A DNA stretch of 29,879 nucleotides from Ktedonobacter racemifer (GCA_020723545.1 DYIS01000004.1:1-29879); one strand, 5' to 3'. Counted from the stretch's first letter, positions 9,193 to 18,060 are shown. Numbers and translations are program-made. The notes: a model not told the origin generated them from the letters alone.

Positions 9193-9217
9193 CTGCTATC
9201 ACCAGGCTGTATATAAT
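9189..9217 (+). promoter_or_regulatory. Strong sigma70-type promoter for the winged-helix gene
   Basis: TTGACT (9189-9194), a 17-bp spacer and a perfect TATAAT (9212-9217), overlapping the end of murI. The -10 lies within a small palindrome (GTAT-ATA-ATAC) and is followed by ACATGT, possible sites for autoregulation by the downstream winged-helix protein. Confidence 0.7.
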
Positions 9218-9246
9218 ACATGTACAAGTGACCGTTGGAGGGGGAG

Positions 9247-9615
9247 ATGTTGGAGCACCTCTTCTCATCAAAGGCGAGGATCAAGCTGCTGACCAGGTTT
9301 CTCAGCGATCCTGAGGCCAAATTGTACACCAGACAGTTGGAACGAGAGCTAGATGAGCCGGTGAATGCCGTGCGCCGGGAACTGGAGCGGTTTGAGGCCC
9401 TGGGCCTCTTGCAATCCTTTAAGGAAGGCAACCTGAAATACTACACAGTGAACCGCGAGTTCTCGATCTACCCAGAGCTGAGAGGCATTATCTTGAAGGC
9501 CCAGGGAATGCCCGGGTTGGCCCGGCCCGGGCCCTCGGCGTCGGCTGGCCTGCCCGGCCACCTGAAAAGCGAGCCCACCAGAGCCAGAGAGATGGTGGTG
9601 GGGGAGACCGATTAG
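9247..9615 (+). CDS. ArsR-like winged-helix DNA-binding protein
   Basis: A 122-residue product whose first 80 residues form a winged helix-turn-helix: LFSSKARIKLLTRFL, then TRQLERELDEPVNAVRRELERFEALGLL as two adjacent helices, and the wing NLKYYTVN. This matches small ArsR/MarR-like regulators that act as dimers on DNA. The tail after about residue 85 is Gly/Pro-rich and probably disordered. The ATG at 9247 has GGAGGGGG just upstream; a TTG at 9235 is a poorer choice because it overlaps that site. Its own strong promoter suggests autoregulation. Ligand and targets cannot be read from the sequence. Confidence 0.75.
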   Translation: MLEHLFSSKARIKLLTRFLSDPEAKLYTRQLERELDEPVNAVRRELERFEALGLLQSFKEGNLKYYTVNREFSIYPELRGIILKAQGMPGLARPGPSASAGLPGHLKSEPTRAREMVVGETD

Positions 9616-9630
9616 CAATCGGCGTTTCCG

Positions 9631-10692
9631 ATGGCGACCTGTCGTGGCTGTGGAAAAACGTCCCCTCTTGTCTCCTCGACGCTAAAGGCGTGCAACGATT
9701 GTTTACGCCTGACCCCGGCTAAGCTGCTTCCGTACATATTTAATGTTCACGGCAAGGCAAGGCGTGAATTTGGGCTTCCGGAGCGCCCTCCCAGAACTGC
9801 AGGCGGCAAGAGGTGTCCTCTTTGTGTGAACGACTGCCGCCTGGGCGAAGGGGAAAGGGGGTTCTGTGGCCTGCGAATTGGCCGCGGTGGGAGGCTTGTA
9901 CACCTGGGCGGTACAGCGGCCAGGGGTATCCTGCACTGGTACTACGACCCCTTGCCCACGAACTGTGTGGCGGACTGGGTCTGCCCCGGGACGAGGCAGT
10001 ACGGCAAGGTCAACCTGGCGGTTTTCTACGGCGCCTGCACCTACGACTGCCTGTTTTGTCAGAACTGGCACTTTCGGGAGCTTGGGCCGGAGACGGACGG
10101 CCTGGGCGCCGAGGAACTGGCAGCCAAGGCCAATTGGCAGACCTTCTGCGTCTGCTTCTTCGGCGGTGACCCCACGCCCCAGATGCCCCATGCCCTGGCG
10201 GCCGCGCGGCTCCTGGCCAGGAGGGGCGTGCGCATCTGCTGGGAGACCAATGGCTCCATGCACCCGGAGGTCCTGGATCAGGCGGTGCGGCTCTCCCTGG
10301 AGACGGGAGGGTGTGCCAAGTTCGACCTGAAAGCCTACTCCGAGGGCCTGCACCTGGCCCTGACCGGGATAACGAATCACCGGGCCCTGGAGAACTTCTC
10401 CCGGGCGGCGGCGCTGGTGGCGGAACGACCGGACCCGCCTCTGGTGATCGCCAGCACGCTCCTGGTCCCAGGATACGTGGACGCCCACGAGGTGGGGCAG
10501 TTGGCGCGGTTCATCGCCGCCATCAACCCTCAGATCCCGTATGCGCTACTGGCCTTTCATCCCCACTTTTACCTGCACGATCTCCCCCGCACCTCCCGTC
10601 GCCATGCCGAGGCCTGCTTGCAGGCGGCCAGGGAGGCCGGCCTGACCAACGTGAAGATCGGCAACCGGCAGTTATTGTCCAACGCGTACTGA
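9631..10692 (+). CDS. Radical SAM protein with N-terminal zinc-ribbon-like region (PflA-related)
   Basis: A 353-residue protein. The radical SAM cluster motif is C136-x3-C140-x2-C143 in ACTYDCLFCQNW, followed by FFGGDPTPQ (the SAM-binding GGE/GGD-type motif). These enzymes cleave S-adenosylmethionine to start radical chemistry; the closest general type is the pyruvate-formate-lyase-activase-like group. Upstream are two cysteine sets: C4/C7/C21/C24, like a zinc ribbon, and C62/C65/C69/C79, probably a metal or additional Fe-S site. No glycyl-radical substrate is encoded in this window, so the target is unknown. It starts 15 nt after the winged-helix gene without a clear ribosome-binding site and may be in that operon. 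Confidence 0.82.
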   Translation: MATCRGCGKTSPLVSSTLKACNDCLRLTPAKLLPYIFNVHGKARREFGLPERPPRTAGGKRCPLCVNDCRLGEGERGFCGLRIGRGGRLVHLGGTAARGILHWYYDPLPTNCVADWVCPGTRQYGKVNLAVFYGACTYDCLFCQNWHFRELGPETDGLGAEELAAKANWQTFCVCFFGGDPTPQMPHALAAARLLARRGVRICWETNGSMHPEVLDQAVRLSLETGGCAKFDLKAYSEGLHLALTGITNHRALENFSRAAALVAERPDPPLVIASTLLVPGYVDAHEVGQLARFIAAINPQIPYALLAFHPHFYLHDLPRTSRRHAEACLQAAREAGLTNVKIGNRQLLSNAY

Positions 10693-10744
10693 AGAGGCGT
10701 TTGGGACAGAGAGCAATTTCTTACTAGTAAAGGTGGCATGGTAG

Positions 10745-10759
10745 CCGCCCGCAGGGCGG
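10745..10759. repeat. GC-rich hairpin between convergent genes
   Basis: CCGCCC-GCA-GGGCGG, a perfect 6-bp stem with a 3-nt loop, lies just past the mfd stop and after the radical SAM gene. No T-run follows on either strand, so terminator function is uncertain. Confidence 0.45.
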
Positions 10760-13700
10760 TCAAGCCATCCCCAGAAGTTCGACCAGGGCCTCTTTCCACC
10801 TGGCCCCCAGGCCCCGGCGGCTAAGGCGCATGGAAGTGGGGCCTACCTTAAGGGAAGCCCCGAAACGGCGTTGGGCCTTCGCCATATCGATGCCAACGGC
10901 CTCTCGGAAGCGCATCACCACGTCGCTGCCGTGAAGGCTAATGACCCTGATACCCCTGCTCAGAACCAGAGCGCGCAGGCGTACCAGGTAGAGAAGGTTT
11001 TCGACCGTGCCCGGCACGGCTCCGAAGCGGTCGGCCAGCTCCTGGGCGAGGCTATTGACCTCCTCGGGAGACCGGGCGCCTGCCAGGCGCTGGTAGAGGG
11101 TTAGCCGCGCGGCCTCGTCCGGCACGTAGTCGCTGGGGATGTAGGCGTCCAGCCCCAGGTCCAGGGAGACGCTGGGGGGCTCGACCAGGGTGGGGGCTCC
11201 CTTTACTAGCAAGGAAGCCGCACCCGTCTCCTCCCTTAGCTCCTCCACGGCCTGGGCCAGGAGGCGACAATAGAGGTCGAAGCCCACGGCGCTGATGTGG
11301 CCGTGCTGCTCTACCCCCAGGAGGTTGCCGGCCCCGCGGATCTCCAGGTCCTTCATGGCGATGCGAAAGCCCGCCCCCAGCTCGGTGGCATCGTAGATGG
11401 CCTGGAGTCGCTTCCTCGCAGCCTCGCTCAGTTGAGACCCCCGGCTGTGGAGGAAATAGGCGTAGGCCCGGTTGGCACCCCGGCCCACACGGCCTCGCAG
11501 TTGATAGAGCTGGGCCAGGCCGAAATGGTCGGCCCGGTTGACGATGATGGTGTTGGCGTTGGGTATGTCCAGGCCTGATTCGATGATGGCGGTGCAAACC
11601 AGGACGTCGGTGAGGCCGCCCGCGAAGTCCAGCATGACCTTTTCCAGGTCCTCCTCTGGCATCTGGCCGTGGGCCACGGCGATGCGGGCCTCGGGCACCA
11701 GCCGGGCCAGCACCTGGCCCATGTATTCGATGCTCTGGACCCGGTTGTGGACGAAGTACACCTGCCCACCTCGATCCAACTCCCGCAAAATGGCTCCCCG
11801 GATGATAGCCCCGTCGTACTCCGCCACCTGGGTTACGATGGGCAGCCGTTCCTCCGGCGGGGTTTCCATGGTGCTCATGTCTCGGACCCCCACCAGGGAC
11901 ATGTGCAGGGTCCGGGGTATGGGGGTGGCGGTGAGGGTCAGGACATCCACCTCCCGGCGGAGCTCTTTCAGGGTCTCCTTGTGCATGACGCCGAAACGCT
12001 GCTCCTCGTCGATGATCACCAGGCCCAGGTTCTTGAAGGCCACGTCTTTCTGGATCAGGCGGTGGGTGCCGATGACGATGTCCACGGACCCCTCTCGGAG
12101 GCCTTTCACCACCTCCTGCTGCTCTTTTTCGGAGCGAAAGCGGGAGAGCATCTCCACCGTCACGGGGAAGGCCTGGAGCCGCTCGCGGAAGGTGTTGAAG
12201 TGCTGCTGGGCCAGGATGGTGGTGGGCACCAGGAGCGCCACCTGCTTGCCGTCGACCACCGCCTTGAAGGCCGCCCGCAGAGCGATCTCGGTCTTGCCGT
12301 AGCCTACATCGCCACAGATCAAGCGGTCCATGGGCCGGGGGGCTTCCATGTCCAGCTTGACCTCATTGATGGCCGCCAGTTGATCCGGGGTCTCGATGTA
12401 GGGAAAGGATGCCTCCAGATCGGCCTGCCAGGGGAAATCCGGGGCGAAGGCGTACCCGGCCGCTGCTTCTCGGGCAGCGTAGAGGCCCAACAACTTCCGG
12501 GCCACGTCCTTTATCGCCCGCTTAGCGCGGGCCTTGACCCGTTCCCAATCGGTGCCGGAGAGCCTGGTCAGGGTGGGCGGCGCCTCTCCGGCGCCGACGT
12601 AACGGCTGATGCGGTCCATCTGGTCCGCAGGCACGTACAGGCGGTCGCCCTGGGCGTACTCCAGGTGCAGGTACTCGCGCTCCGCGCCCTCCAAGGCCAG
12701 CCTGACCAGCCCCCGGTACCGGCCAATGCCGTGCTCGACGTGCACCACGAGGTCTCCCAAGGCCAGGTCAGAGAGAAAGGGCTCCCGCGGCGCTGCCCTC
12801 CGGGGGAGCGCCCGGCGAGGCTTGGCCCAACCGAAGATCTCCACATCGCTGAAGATCAGGGTGGTGGAGGCAGGCGGCAGGGCGCCCCAGCCCTGGGCCA
12901 AGGAACCCTGGATCACGGTCAGGCTATTGGGTGGAGGAAGGCCAGCCGGGCTCTCCTGGGGCACGGCGAAGATATCGCGTTCCTGAAATAGCGCGGATAG
13001 GCGCCGGGCCTGATGGCTGGTGATCACCAGGCGCCGGCCCTCCGCCAAGTGCTTTTGGCAGTCGTCCAGGAATTGCTTCAACCGGCCGGCATAGGGAGGG
13101 ACGGCCTGAAAAGCCGAGGCCAGCAGGTCTGTTTCCGGGCGCGCCGTCTGGGCCCGCCCCCAGTATCCCAGGGCCAGCCGGGGCAACCTTTGAAGCTGGG
13201 CCTGAAGTTCTTCCCAGCGGAAGCAAGGGTCGGGATATTCCGGCGGAAGCTCGCCGTGCTCCAGGAAGAGAGCCCTCAAATCCTGGGCCTGTTTATGGAG
13301 GTACCGCGCCTCGGCCTCCAGGCCTTCCGGCCCATCCAGGATCACCGTGCCGGAGAGGTGATCCAAAAGACCGGTGGACCTGTCCGGCGGATATAGGAAC
13401 GGCAGATAGAACCCTTCCCCGGCGAAGCCCTGGCCCTGAGCCAGGCGCTTCAGGTCCCGGGACCAGTTTTCCTGAAAGCGAGGCGAGCACCCGGTTATGT
13501 CCAGCTTCGAGAGCCGGGAGGCTGCCTCCCGGGCCCGGGCGGGCACGACCTCACTAGCGGGGGTGATCAATAGCCGGGAGAGGCGTTTTTGCGAGCGCTG
13601 GGTGGCCGGGTCGTAAAGCCGGAGTGACTCCACCTGGTCGCCGAAGAACTCCACCCGGGCCGGCAGCTCTGATGTGGGAGGGAAGATGTCCAGGATGCCG

Positions 13701-14287
13701 CCCCGGCGGCTGAAGAAACCAGGGGTGTCCACCAGGCTGGACGGCTGGTAACCGCCTTCCAGCAGTTGGGCCACCAGGGCCGCCGGGTCCACGCGCTGGC
13801 CCAGGGAGAGTTCATGGGTCCCGGCCGCCAGGTCTCGGGGGGAGATGGTCTTGTGCGCAAGCCCTCGAACGGAGGTGACGGCCACCAGCCGGGCAAAGTC
13901 AATTCCGTTGGCCGGGCCCAGGCCAGTTAAAGCGCCGATCCTGACCAAGGCGGCCAGGCGCTCGCGGCAGGACCCCAGGTCGGCCGAGGGGCGCTCGTAG
14001 GGCAGGGCCTCGGGCTCAGGGTACAGAAGCACCTGGGCCGGGAAGGCCGACCATAACGCCAGTTGATCGGCCAGGCGCTTCGCTCTCTCCAGGTTGGCCG
14101 TTACCACCAGCAGCGGGGCGACGGCGTCCCTTTGCAGACAGGAAATCAGAAAGGGGATGACGGCCTCAGGCAGGGTGAGCGGCAAGCATCGGTCGGCGGC
14201 GGCAGGGATCCCTCCGAGGATCTGCTCCCGCAGCCAGGCATAGCCAGGTATCTCGTCGATCAGAGAGAGCAAACCAGAGAGCGACAT
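10760..14287 (-). CDS. mfd: Transcription-repair coupling factor Mfd
   Basis: A 1175-residue ATP-driven translocase that removes RNA polymerase stalled at DNA damage and recruits UvrA. The domain order is normal: a UvrB-like N-terminal region, a CarD-like RNA-polymerase-interacting domain (about residues 505-575, with DLVVHVEHGIGRYRG and GDRLYVPADQ), then an SF2 helicase core with Walker A GDVGYGKTE near residue 655 and Walker B IIDEEQRFG near 760, the RecG-like motif region with RADHFGLAQLYQLRGRVGR, and a C-terminal TRCF domain. Length is typical. The ATG at 14287 lies 12 nt after the pth stop, so the genes are cotranscribed. One copy of a short palindrome (11201-11214) lies within the coding sequence. 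Confidence 0.97.
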   Translation of the reverse strand: MSLSGLLSLIDEIPGYAWLREQILGGIPAAADRCLPLTLPEAVIPFLISCLQRDAVAPLLVVTANLERAKRLADQLALWSAFPAQVLLYPEPEALPYERPSADLGSCRERLAALVRIGALTGLGPANGIDFARLVAVTSVRGLAHKTISPRDLAAGTHELSLGQRVDPAALVAQLLEGGYQPSSLVDTPGFFSRRGGILDIFPPTSELPARVEFFGDQVESLRLYDPATQRSQKRLSRLLITPASEVVPARAREAASRLSKLDITGCSPRFQENWSRDLKRLAQGQGFAGEGFYLPFLYPPDRSTGLLDHLSGTVILDGPEGLEAEARYLHKQAQDLRALFLEHGELPPEYPDPCFRWEELQAQLQRLPRLALGYWGRAQTARPETDLLASAFQAVPPYAGRLKQFLDDCQKHLAEGRRLVITSHQARRLSALFQERDIFAVPQESPAGLPPPNSLTVIQGSLAQGWGALPPASTTLIFSDVEIFGWAKPRRALPRRAAPREPFLSDLALGDLVVHVEHGIGRYRGLVRLALEGAEREYLHLEYAQGDRLYVPADQMDRISRYVGAGEAPPTLTRLSGTDWERVKARAKRAIKDVARKLLGLYAAREAAAGYAFAPDFPWQADLEASFPYIETPDQLAAINEVKLDMEAPRPMDRLICGDVGYGKTEIALRAAFKAVVDGKQVALLVPTTILAQQHFNTFRERLQAFPVTVEMLSRFRSEKEQQEVVKGLREGSVDIVIGTHRLIQKDVAFKNLGLVIIDEEQRFGVMHKETLKELRREVDVLTLTATPIPRTLHMSLVGVRDMSTMETPPEERLPIVTQVAEYDGAIIRGAILRELDRGGQVYFVHNRVQSIEYMGQVLARLVPEARIAVAHGQMPEEDLEKVMLDFAGGLTDVLVCTAIIESGLDIPNANTIIVNRADHFGLAQLYQLRGRVGRGANRAYAYFLHSRGSQLSEAARKRLQAIYDATELGAGFRIAMKDLEIRGAGNLLGVEQHGHISAVGFDLYCRLLAQAVEELREETGAASLLVKGAPTLVEPPSVSLDLGLDAYIPSDYVPDEAARLTLYQRLAGARSPEEVNSLAQELADRFGAVPGTVENLLYLVRLRALVLSRGIRVISLHGSDVVMRFREAVGIDMAKAQRRFGASLKVGPTSMRLSRRGLGARWKEALVELLGMA

Positions 14288-14299
14288 ATTCGGCGGAAG

Positions 14300-14854
14300 C
14301 TAGTTAAACTGATTCATGGCGGCGGTGAGGCCTGAGGTCAGAGCACATTCCACCGCCTGGGCTACCTGCTCCTGCAACGGATCAAGGATTGGCAGCTCTT
14401 CCGGGGTGAAGTCGCTGAGCACATAGCTCACCTGGTCCCCATCTGGTGGGCGGCCGATCCCCACTCGCAGACGGGGGAAGTCCTCGGTGCCCAGGGCGGC
14501 GATGATGGATTTCATCCCCTTGTGACCCCCGGCGCTACCCCCGGGGCGCAGCCGCAGGGAGCCCAGGGGAAGGTCCAGGTCATCGTAGATCACCAGGAGG
14601 TTGCCCAGGGACAGGTGATAGCGGCGCACCAAGGCGCCCACAGCCAGGCCACTCAGGTTCATGAACGTGGTCGGTTTGGCCAAAACCACCGGGACATCCA
14701 GGACCGCTCCCGAGGCCACCCGGGCCTGGCAGAGCCTGGTCCACCCGCCGATGTGGTGCTTGCGGGCCAGGTGGTCCAGGCACTGGAAGCCCAGGTTGTG
14801 ACGGTTGTTGGCATACTCTCGGCCCGGGTTACCCAGGCCCACGACCAGCTTCAC
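14300..14854 (-). CDS. pth: Peptidyl-tRNA hydrolase
   Basis: Releases tRNA from prematurely dropped peptidyl-tRNA. The 184-residue product begins KLVVGLGNPGREYANNRHNLG, split here as KLVVGLGNPG and the following NNRHNLGF with the catalytic His. It continues with the typical KPTTFMNLSG, VIYDDLDLPLG and GGHKGMKSII motifs. The start is GTG at 14854, overlapping the previous stop as GTGA, with GGGGGAAG upstream. The longer in-frame reading is a shadow of the upstream gene. Translational coupling on both sides places it in an operon with the exported Ig-like protein and mfd. Confidence 0.96.
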   Translation of the reverse strand: MKLVVGLGNPGREYANNRHNLGFQCLDHLARKHHIGGWTRLCQARVASGAVLDVPVVLAKPTTFMNLSGLAVGALVRRYHLSLGNLLVIYDDLDLPLGSLRLRPGGSAGGHKGMKSIIAALGTEDFPRLRVGIGRPPDGDQVSYVLSDFTPEELPILDPLQEQVAQAVECALTSGLTAAMNQFN

Positions 14855-15555
14855 TCGCTTCCCCCACTCAACAGCGCCCGGGCCAGGGCGATGAGGCCCA
14901 GCAACAGGGCCACGCCGCCGGCCAACACCAAGCCCAGAAGGAAAGGCCTTAGGCAGAGCTGCTGAAGGTCGATCTGCAGGCTGGGCAGGAGCGAGGACAC
15001 CGGCCGGGGGGTGATGCCGGGGGTGGCAACGGCGGTGGGCGTAACCAGGACCACTGGGGTGCCGGGGGACTGGGGCGTGGTGGCCGGCAGCGGCGTCTCC
15101 GTGGGCGTGGAAGTGGCGGTGGGCGTGGGGGTGGAGGCGTTCTCCACCTGCACGGTGACCCGTGCCTCCTTGAACTGGCCCCGGACATCGATCACCCGCA
15201 GGGTCACCACGTAGGTGCCGTCTCGGAATTGCAGCGTATTCCATTGGTATAGAGGCCCATTGATCACCCTGGCCTTGTTCACGAAAAGGAAAGCGGGTTG
15301 GGCGAAGCCCGGGCCCAGGAGATGGATCTCGTAACGGTCAAAACCAGGGATGGAGGCGCTGCCAGTCACCTGTACCGTGCCCCGAACCACTGAATTGGGG
15401 GCAGGCTGATCGATGCGGTACACCTCCTCCGGCCCCGGCGTGGCGGTCTGAGCCAGGGGCCCGGCCTGGGCAGAAGGCAGGTGCGTAGAGCAAAGGATAG
15501 TCAAAACCATCCCGAATGTAGCGAGGACTTGGGGCGAGAATCTAGTTGCCCTCAT
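14851..15555 (-). CDS. Exported Ig-like-fold protein with Thr/Pro linker and membrane anchor
   Basis: A 234-residue protein of unknown function. It has a signal peptide (about residues 1-31, ending near PSAQA), an extracellular beta-sandwich domain (about 45-135, with APNSVVRGTVQVTGSA and DGTYVVTLRVID as in bacterial Ig/big-domain folds), a long low-complexity linker (TPTPTATSTPTETPLP, about 140-190), and a C-terminal transmembrane helix (about 207-229). This layout is common in Chloroflexota cell-surface proteins. The Thr/Pro linker may be glycosylated (inference). It overlaps pth by four bases. The gap upstream contains an ECF-sigma promoter on the other strand and only a weak candidate promoter for this gene. 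Confidence 0.75.
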   Translation of the reverse strand: MRATRFSPQVLATFGMVLTILCSTHLPSAQAGPLAQTATPGPEEVYRIDQPAPNSVVRGTVQVTGSASIPGFDRYEIHLLGPGFAQPAFLFVNKARVINGPLYQWNTLQFRDGTYVVTLRVIDVRGQFKEARVTVQVENASTPTPTATSTPTETPLPATTPQSPGTPVVLVTPTAVATPGITPRPVSSLLPSLQIDLQQLCLRPFLLGLVLAGGVALLLGLIALARALLSGGSE

Positions 15556-15721
15556 TTCATTCCGCGAGTGGGTATTCCCTCAGGGACCGGCACCTTGCCC
15601 CCTGAAGCCAAAAGCATCCATCAGGGCGCCGTGGACCTGGGCCCTGCCCTTTGGTTGGGGACGTAGTCCAGGTCGCACTGGGGGGTCCGGCCGGTCCAGA
15701 TCATAGTTAGTCTACCATAGA

Positions 15722-15750
15722 TTGACCAGGCCTGGCAAGTTTGCTATACT
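15722..15750 (+). promoter_or_regulatory. Sigma70-type promoter for the ECF sigma gene
   Basis: TTGACC (15722-15727), a 17-bp spacer and TATACT (15745-15750). It rules out a translation start at 15722 and supports the ATG at 15806. Confidence 0.65.
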
Positions 15751-15805
15751 GGCCCTGCTCCGTATCTCATGGGGGCTTTCCGTGTTCTATTCCCAGGGAG
15801 CCATA

Positions 15806-16471
15806 ATGATCGCCGGGAACGTGCAGGCGCTCTCCACCGAAGGCGATGACCGCCTCATTGAGAAGGCGAAGGAGAACCCCGAAGCCTTTGGGGCGCTCTA
15901 TCAAAAGTACCTGGCCCTGGTGTATAATTACATTTTTTATCGCGTGCACAACGTCCACGAGGCGGAGGACCTGACCGCCAAGACCTTCTACCAGGCGGTC
16001 TTTCACCTGCGCCGCTACACCAACCAGGGCGTTCCGTTCTCCGCCTGGTTGTTTCGCATCGCACACAACCTGGTGGCCAACTGGCACCGGGACCGACAGC
16101 GGCGCAAGACCTACTCGCTGGAGGCCATGGCACCGGGGTGGCGCCAGGAGGCCGAGATAACCTCACTTTCCGAGGGGATGGAGCGGAAGGAGAGAGCCCA
16201 GTGGCTTAAGGAGGCCATTGGCCGACTCTCGGCCGAAAGGCAGCAACTCCTCTTGCTGAAGTTTGTGGATGGGCTTTCCAATGCCGAGATCGCCACGATC
16301 ATGGGCAGGACCGAGGGGGCGATCAAGGCGCTCTTGCATCGCACGCTGTTCGCGCTGCGCCAGGAAATGGGAGGGCGTGGAGATGAGGCATCCGACGAGC
16401 CTCATCTGATGGCATCTTCCGGTCTTGCTTCGTCAGGGCTGATGCCGGAGGCCAGGCATGAGGAAAGATAA
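15806..16471 (+). CDS. ECF-type RNA polymerase sigma factor
   Basis: A 221-residue sigma factor of the extracytoplasmic function class. Region 2 (about residues 25-95) includes AFGALYQKYLALVYNYIFYR, HEAEDLTAKTFYQA and FSAWLFRIAHNLVANWHRD. Region 4 (about 130-190) includes LSAERQQLLLLKFVDGLSNAE, quoted in part here as LSAERQQLLLLKF, then EIATIMGRTEGAIKALLHR, a helix-turn-helix for the -35 element. Region 3 is absent, as expected. The ATG at 15806 has GGGAG five bases upstream and lies downstream of the promoter. The C-terminal tail of about 30 residues after region 4 is low-complexity. The gene overlaps the next by 14 bases, a usual layout for a sigma/anti-sigma pair. Confidence 0.88.
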   Translation: MIAGNVQALSTEGDDRLIEKAKENPEAFGALYQKYLALVYNYIFYRVHNVHEAEDLTAKTFYQAVFHLRRYTNQGVPFSAWLFRIAHNLVANWHRDRQRRKTYSLEAMAPGWRQEAEITSLSEGMERKERAQWLKEAIGRLSAERQQLLLLKFVDGLSNAEIATIMGRTEGAIKALLHRTLFALRQEMGGRGDEASDEPHLMASSGLASSGLMPEARHEER

Positions 16472-16841
16472 TGCTGTAGGCGAACGGCTGCCGTTCACCG
16501 AGGTGCTGGCGGAGTCGGTGGATCAAACCAGGCTGGAGGCGGTCAAGATCAAGGATTATCTAGCCCGCCACCCCGAATACCACCAAGAGCTGGAACCCCT
16601 GCTCTATACTGCTCAGACCATCCGGAAGAACCTGCCACCGATTCGCCCCTCCCCTGCCTTTCAAGAGAGCCTGAGGGAAGCCCTGGTGCATTCGGCTCGG
16701 GCTCAGGAGAGCAGGAGAAGGGGGGTCCCCCCATCGATCCAGGTGGTGCCCAGCCCCCGCCTGAGCCGCGAGCTCCTGGTGGCGATGGCGCTGGCCGGGC
16801 TGGCGTGTTTCGTCTTAGGGCTGAGACGCCGCCGGCCGTGA
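16458..16841 (+). CDS. Single-pass membrane protein, possible anti-sigma partner
   Basis: A 127-residue protein. The first 90 residues are soluble and helical, with a segment LPFTEVLAESVDQTR and a stretch KDYLARHPEYHQELEPLLYTA that resembles regulatory domains beside ECF sigma genes. The last 20 or so residues are hydrophobic (LLVAMALAGLACFVLGL) followed by basic RRRRP, which predicts a C-terminal helix with the soluble part inside the cell. No zinc-binding HxxxCxxC motif is visible, so it is not a ZAS-type anti-sigma factor. The anti-sigma role is inferred from the overlap with the sigma gene and the membrane anchor, not from sequence identity. Confidence 0.6.
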   Translation: MRKDNAVGERLPFTEVLAESVDQTRLEAVKIKDYLARHPEYHQELEPLLYTAQTIRKNLPPIRPSPAFQESLREALVHSARAQESRRRGVPPSIQVVPSPRLSRELLVAMALAGLACFVLGLRRRRP

Positions 16842-16943
16842 GGTAGCTGCCTGGCGAAAATAGCCTCAAGCTTTGCCTCTTTTGTGTCAACCCCCAATCA
16901 TCCAGGCGAAAATCAGCTCTACGAGGTAGGTAAAAAGGAGCCC

Positions 16944-16963
16944 ATTGTACTAAAGGGCACAAT
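16944..16963. promoter_or_regulatory. Palindrome upstream of the hydrogenase promoter
   Basis: ATTGTACTAAAGGGCACAAT has 5-bp perfect arms (ATTGT/ACAAT) that extend imperfectly as ATTGTAC...GCACAAT. It ends five bases before the -35 box, a position suited to a regulator-binding site. A related inverted repeat lies upstream of the lrp promoter. Confidence 0.4.
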
Positions 16964-16968
16964 ATGCC

Positions 16969-17002
16969 TTGACTATTGGGCCAGGTTGTGATAATATACA
17001 CT
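16969..17002 (+). promoter_or_regulatory. Hydrogenase operon promoter with CRP/FNR-like operator over the -10
   Basis: TTGACT (16969-16974), a 17-bp spacer and TAATAT (16992-16997). The -10 is the exact centre of TGTGA-N6-ACACT (16987-17002), close to the CRP/FNR-family consensus TGTGA-N6-TCACA. A factor bound there would block RNA polymerase. The layout matches the lrp promoter base for base in spacing. Confidence 0.55.
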
Positions 17003-17031
17003 ACACCTGGCCTATAGACGAGGAGGTCAAG

Positions 17032-18060
17032 ATGCCCTTAAAGGTGATAGAGAAACGCGACGTGGAGCCCCTTATCCGCCACCTGATGGAGCGCTTCCAG
17101 GTGGTAGGGATCAAAAAAAAGGACGGCAAAAACACCTACGGCGTGATCGAGAGCCCGGCAGAGCTCCGCCTGGATTCCTGCGCCACCATCACCTCCCCCA
17201 AGAAGTATTTCTTCCCTCAAAGAGAGACGCTCTTGCAGTTTGCGGTGGACGGCTCTTGGGAGCCCCAGGCCGTGGTGGAGGCCCAGCCCAGGATCATCTT
17301 CGGCATGCGCCCGTGCGACATCGCGGCCACCTGGATGCTGGATATGGCTTTCTCCGAAGTCAACGCCGACGCCAACTATCTGGAGAAACGCAAACGAGCC
17401 CTGATCATCGGCGTGGACTGCAAGGAGCCCTGCGACGAGTATTGCTTCTGCAAGAGCATGGGCACCCTGGAGGTGGAGACCGGCTACGACCTGTTCTTCA
17501 CCGCTGCCGACGACACCTACATCGTGCGCACAGGCACCCCGGAGGGCGAGGCCCTTTTAGGGGAGTGGGGGAAGGCCCGGGAGGCGCTGTACGAGGACCG
17601 GGTCAAGCTGCGGGCGGTGCAACGGGAAAAGGACGAGAGGTTCAAAGAGGCCCTGGAGTTCGACGTGGAAGAACTGCCGAGGTTCTTGGAAGACAGTTAC
17701 CGCAGCCTCCTGTGGGATGTCCTGGGCGAGAAGTGCCTTTCCTGCGGGTCTTGCAACCTGGTCTGCCCCACCTGTTACTGCTTCAACGTCCTCGACGAGG
17801 TTAAGCTGAACCTGTCGGAGGGGGAGCGCTACCGGGTCTGGGATTCTTGCCAGTTGGAGGGGTTCGCCAAGGTGGCCACCGGGGAGAACTTCCGGGAGCG
17901 CCGGGGCGATCGCGTGCGGCACCGCTTCTTCCGCAAGGGCAAGTACATGAAGGAGATGTTCGGCCGGTTCGGCTGCGTGGGCTGCGGACGCTGCACCCGG
18001 GCCTGCCTGGTGCACATCAACCCCATCGAGGTGTACAATCAACTGAAGGGCGGTGAATAG
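17032..18060 (+). CDS. hydB: NiFe hydrogenase beta subunit, Fe-S electron-transfer (HydB/sulfhydrogenase type)
   Basis: A 342-residue cytoplasmic electron-transfer subunit of a group 3b-like NiFe hydrogenase. Two [4Fe-4S] cluster sets are clear near the C-terminus: C235-x2-C238-x2-C241-x3-C245, and C315-x2-C318-x2-C321-x3-C325. Additional conserved cysteines, CDEYCFC (near 134-140) and RPCD (near 93-96), fit the family. Beta subunits carry electrons between the small subunit and the flavoprotein gamma. AGGAGG lies five bases before the ATG at 17032; the longer reading from 16969 would start inside the promoter. It is the first gene of the hydrogenase operon and its end overlaps the next start by eight bases. 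Confidence 0.9.
   Translation: MPLKVIEKRDVEPLIRHLMERFQVVGIKKKDGKNTYGVIESPAELRLDSCATITSPKKYFFPQRETLLQFAVDGSWEPQAVVEAQPRIIFGMRPCDIAATWMLDMAFSEVNADANYLEKRKRALIIGVDCKEPCDEYCFCKSMGTLEVETGYDLFFTAADDTYIVRTGTPEGEALLGEWGKAREALYEDRVKLRAVQREKDERFKEALEFDVEELPRFLEDSYRSLLWDVLGEKCLSCGSCNLVCPTCYCFNVLDEVKLNLSEGERYRVWDSCQLEGFAKVATGENFRERRGDRVRHRFFRKGKYMKEMFGRFGCVGCGRCTRACLVHINPIEVYNQLKGGE

Noticed and set aside
11669..12991. Plus-strand reading of 440 codons opposite mfd
   Set aside because: Antisense shadow of the Mfd helicase domains; no independent motif or start signal.
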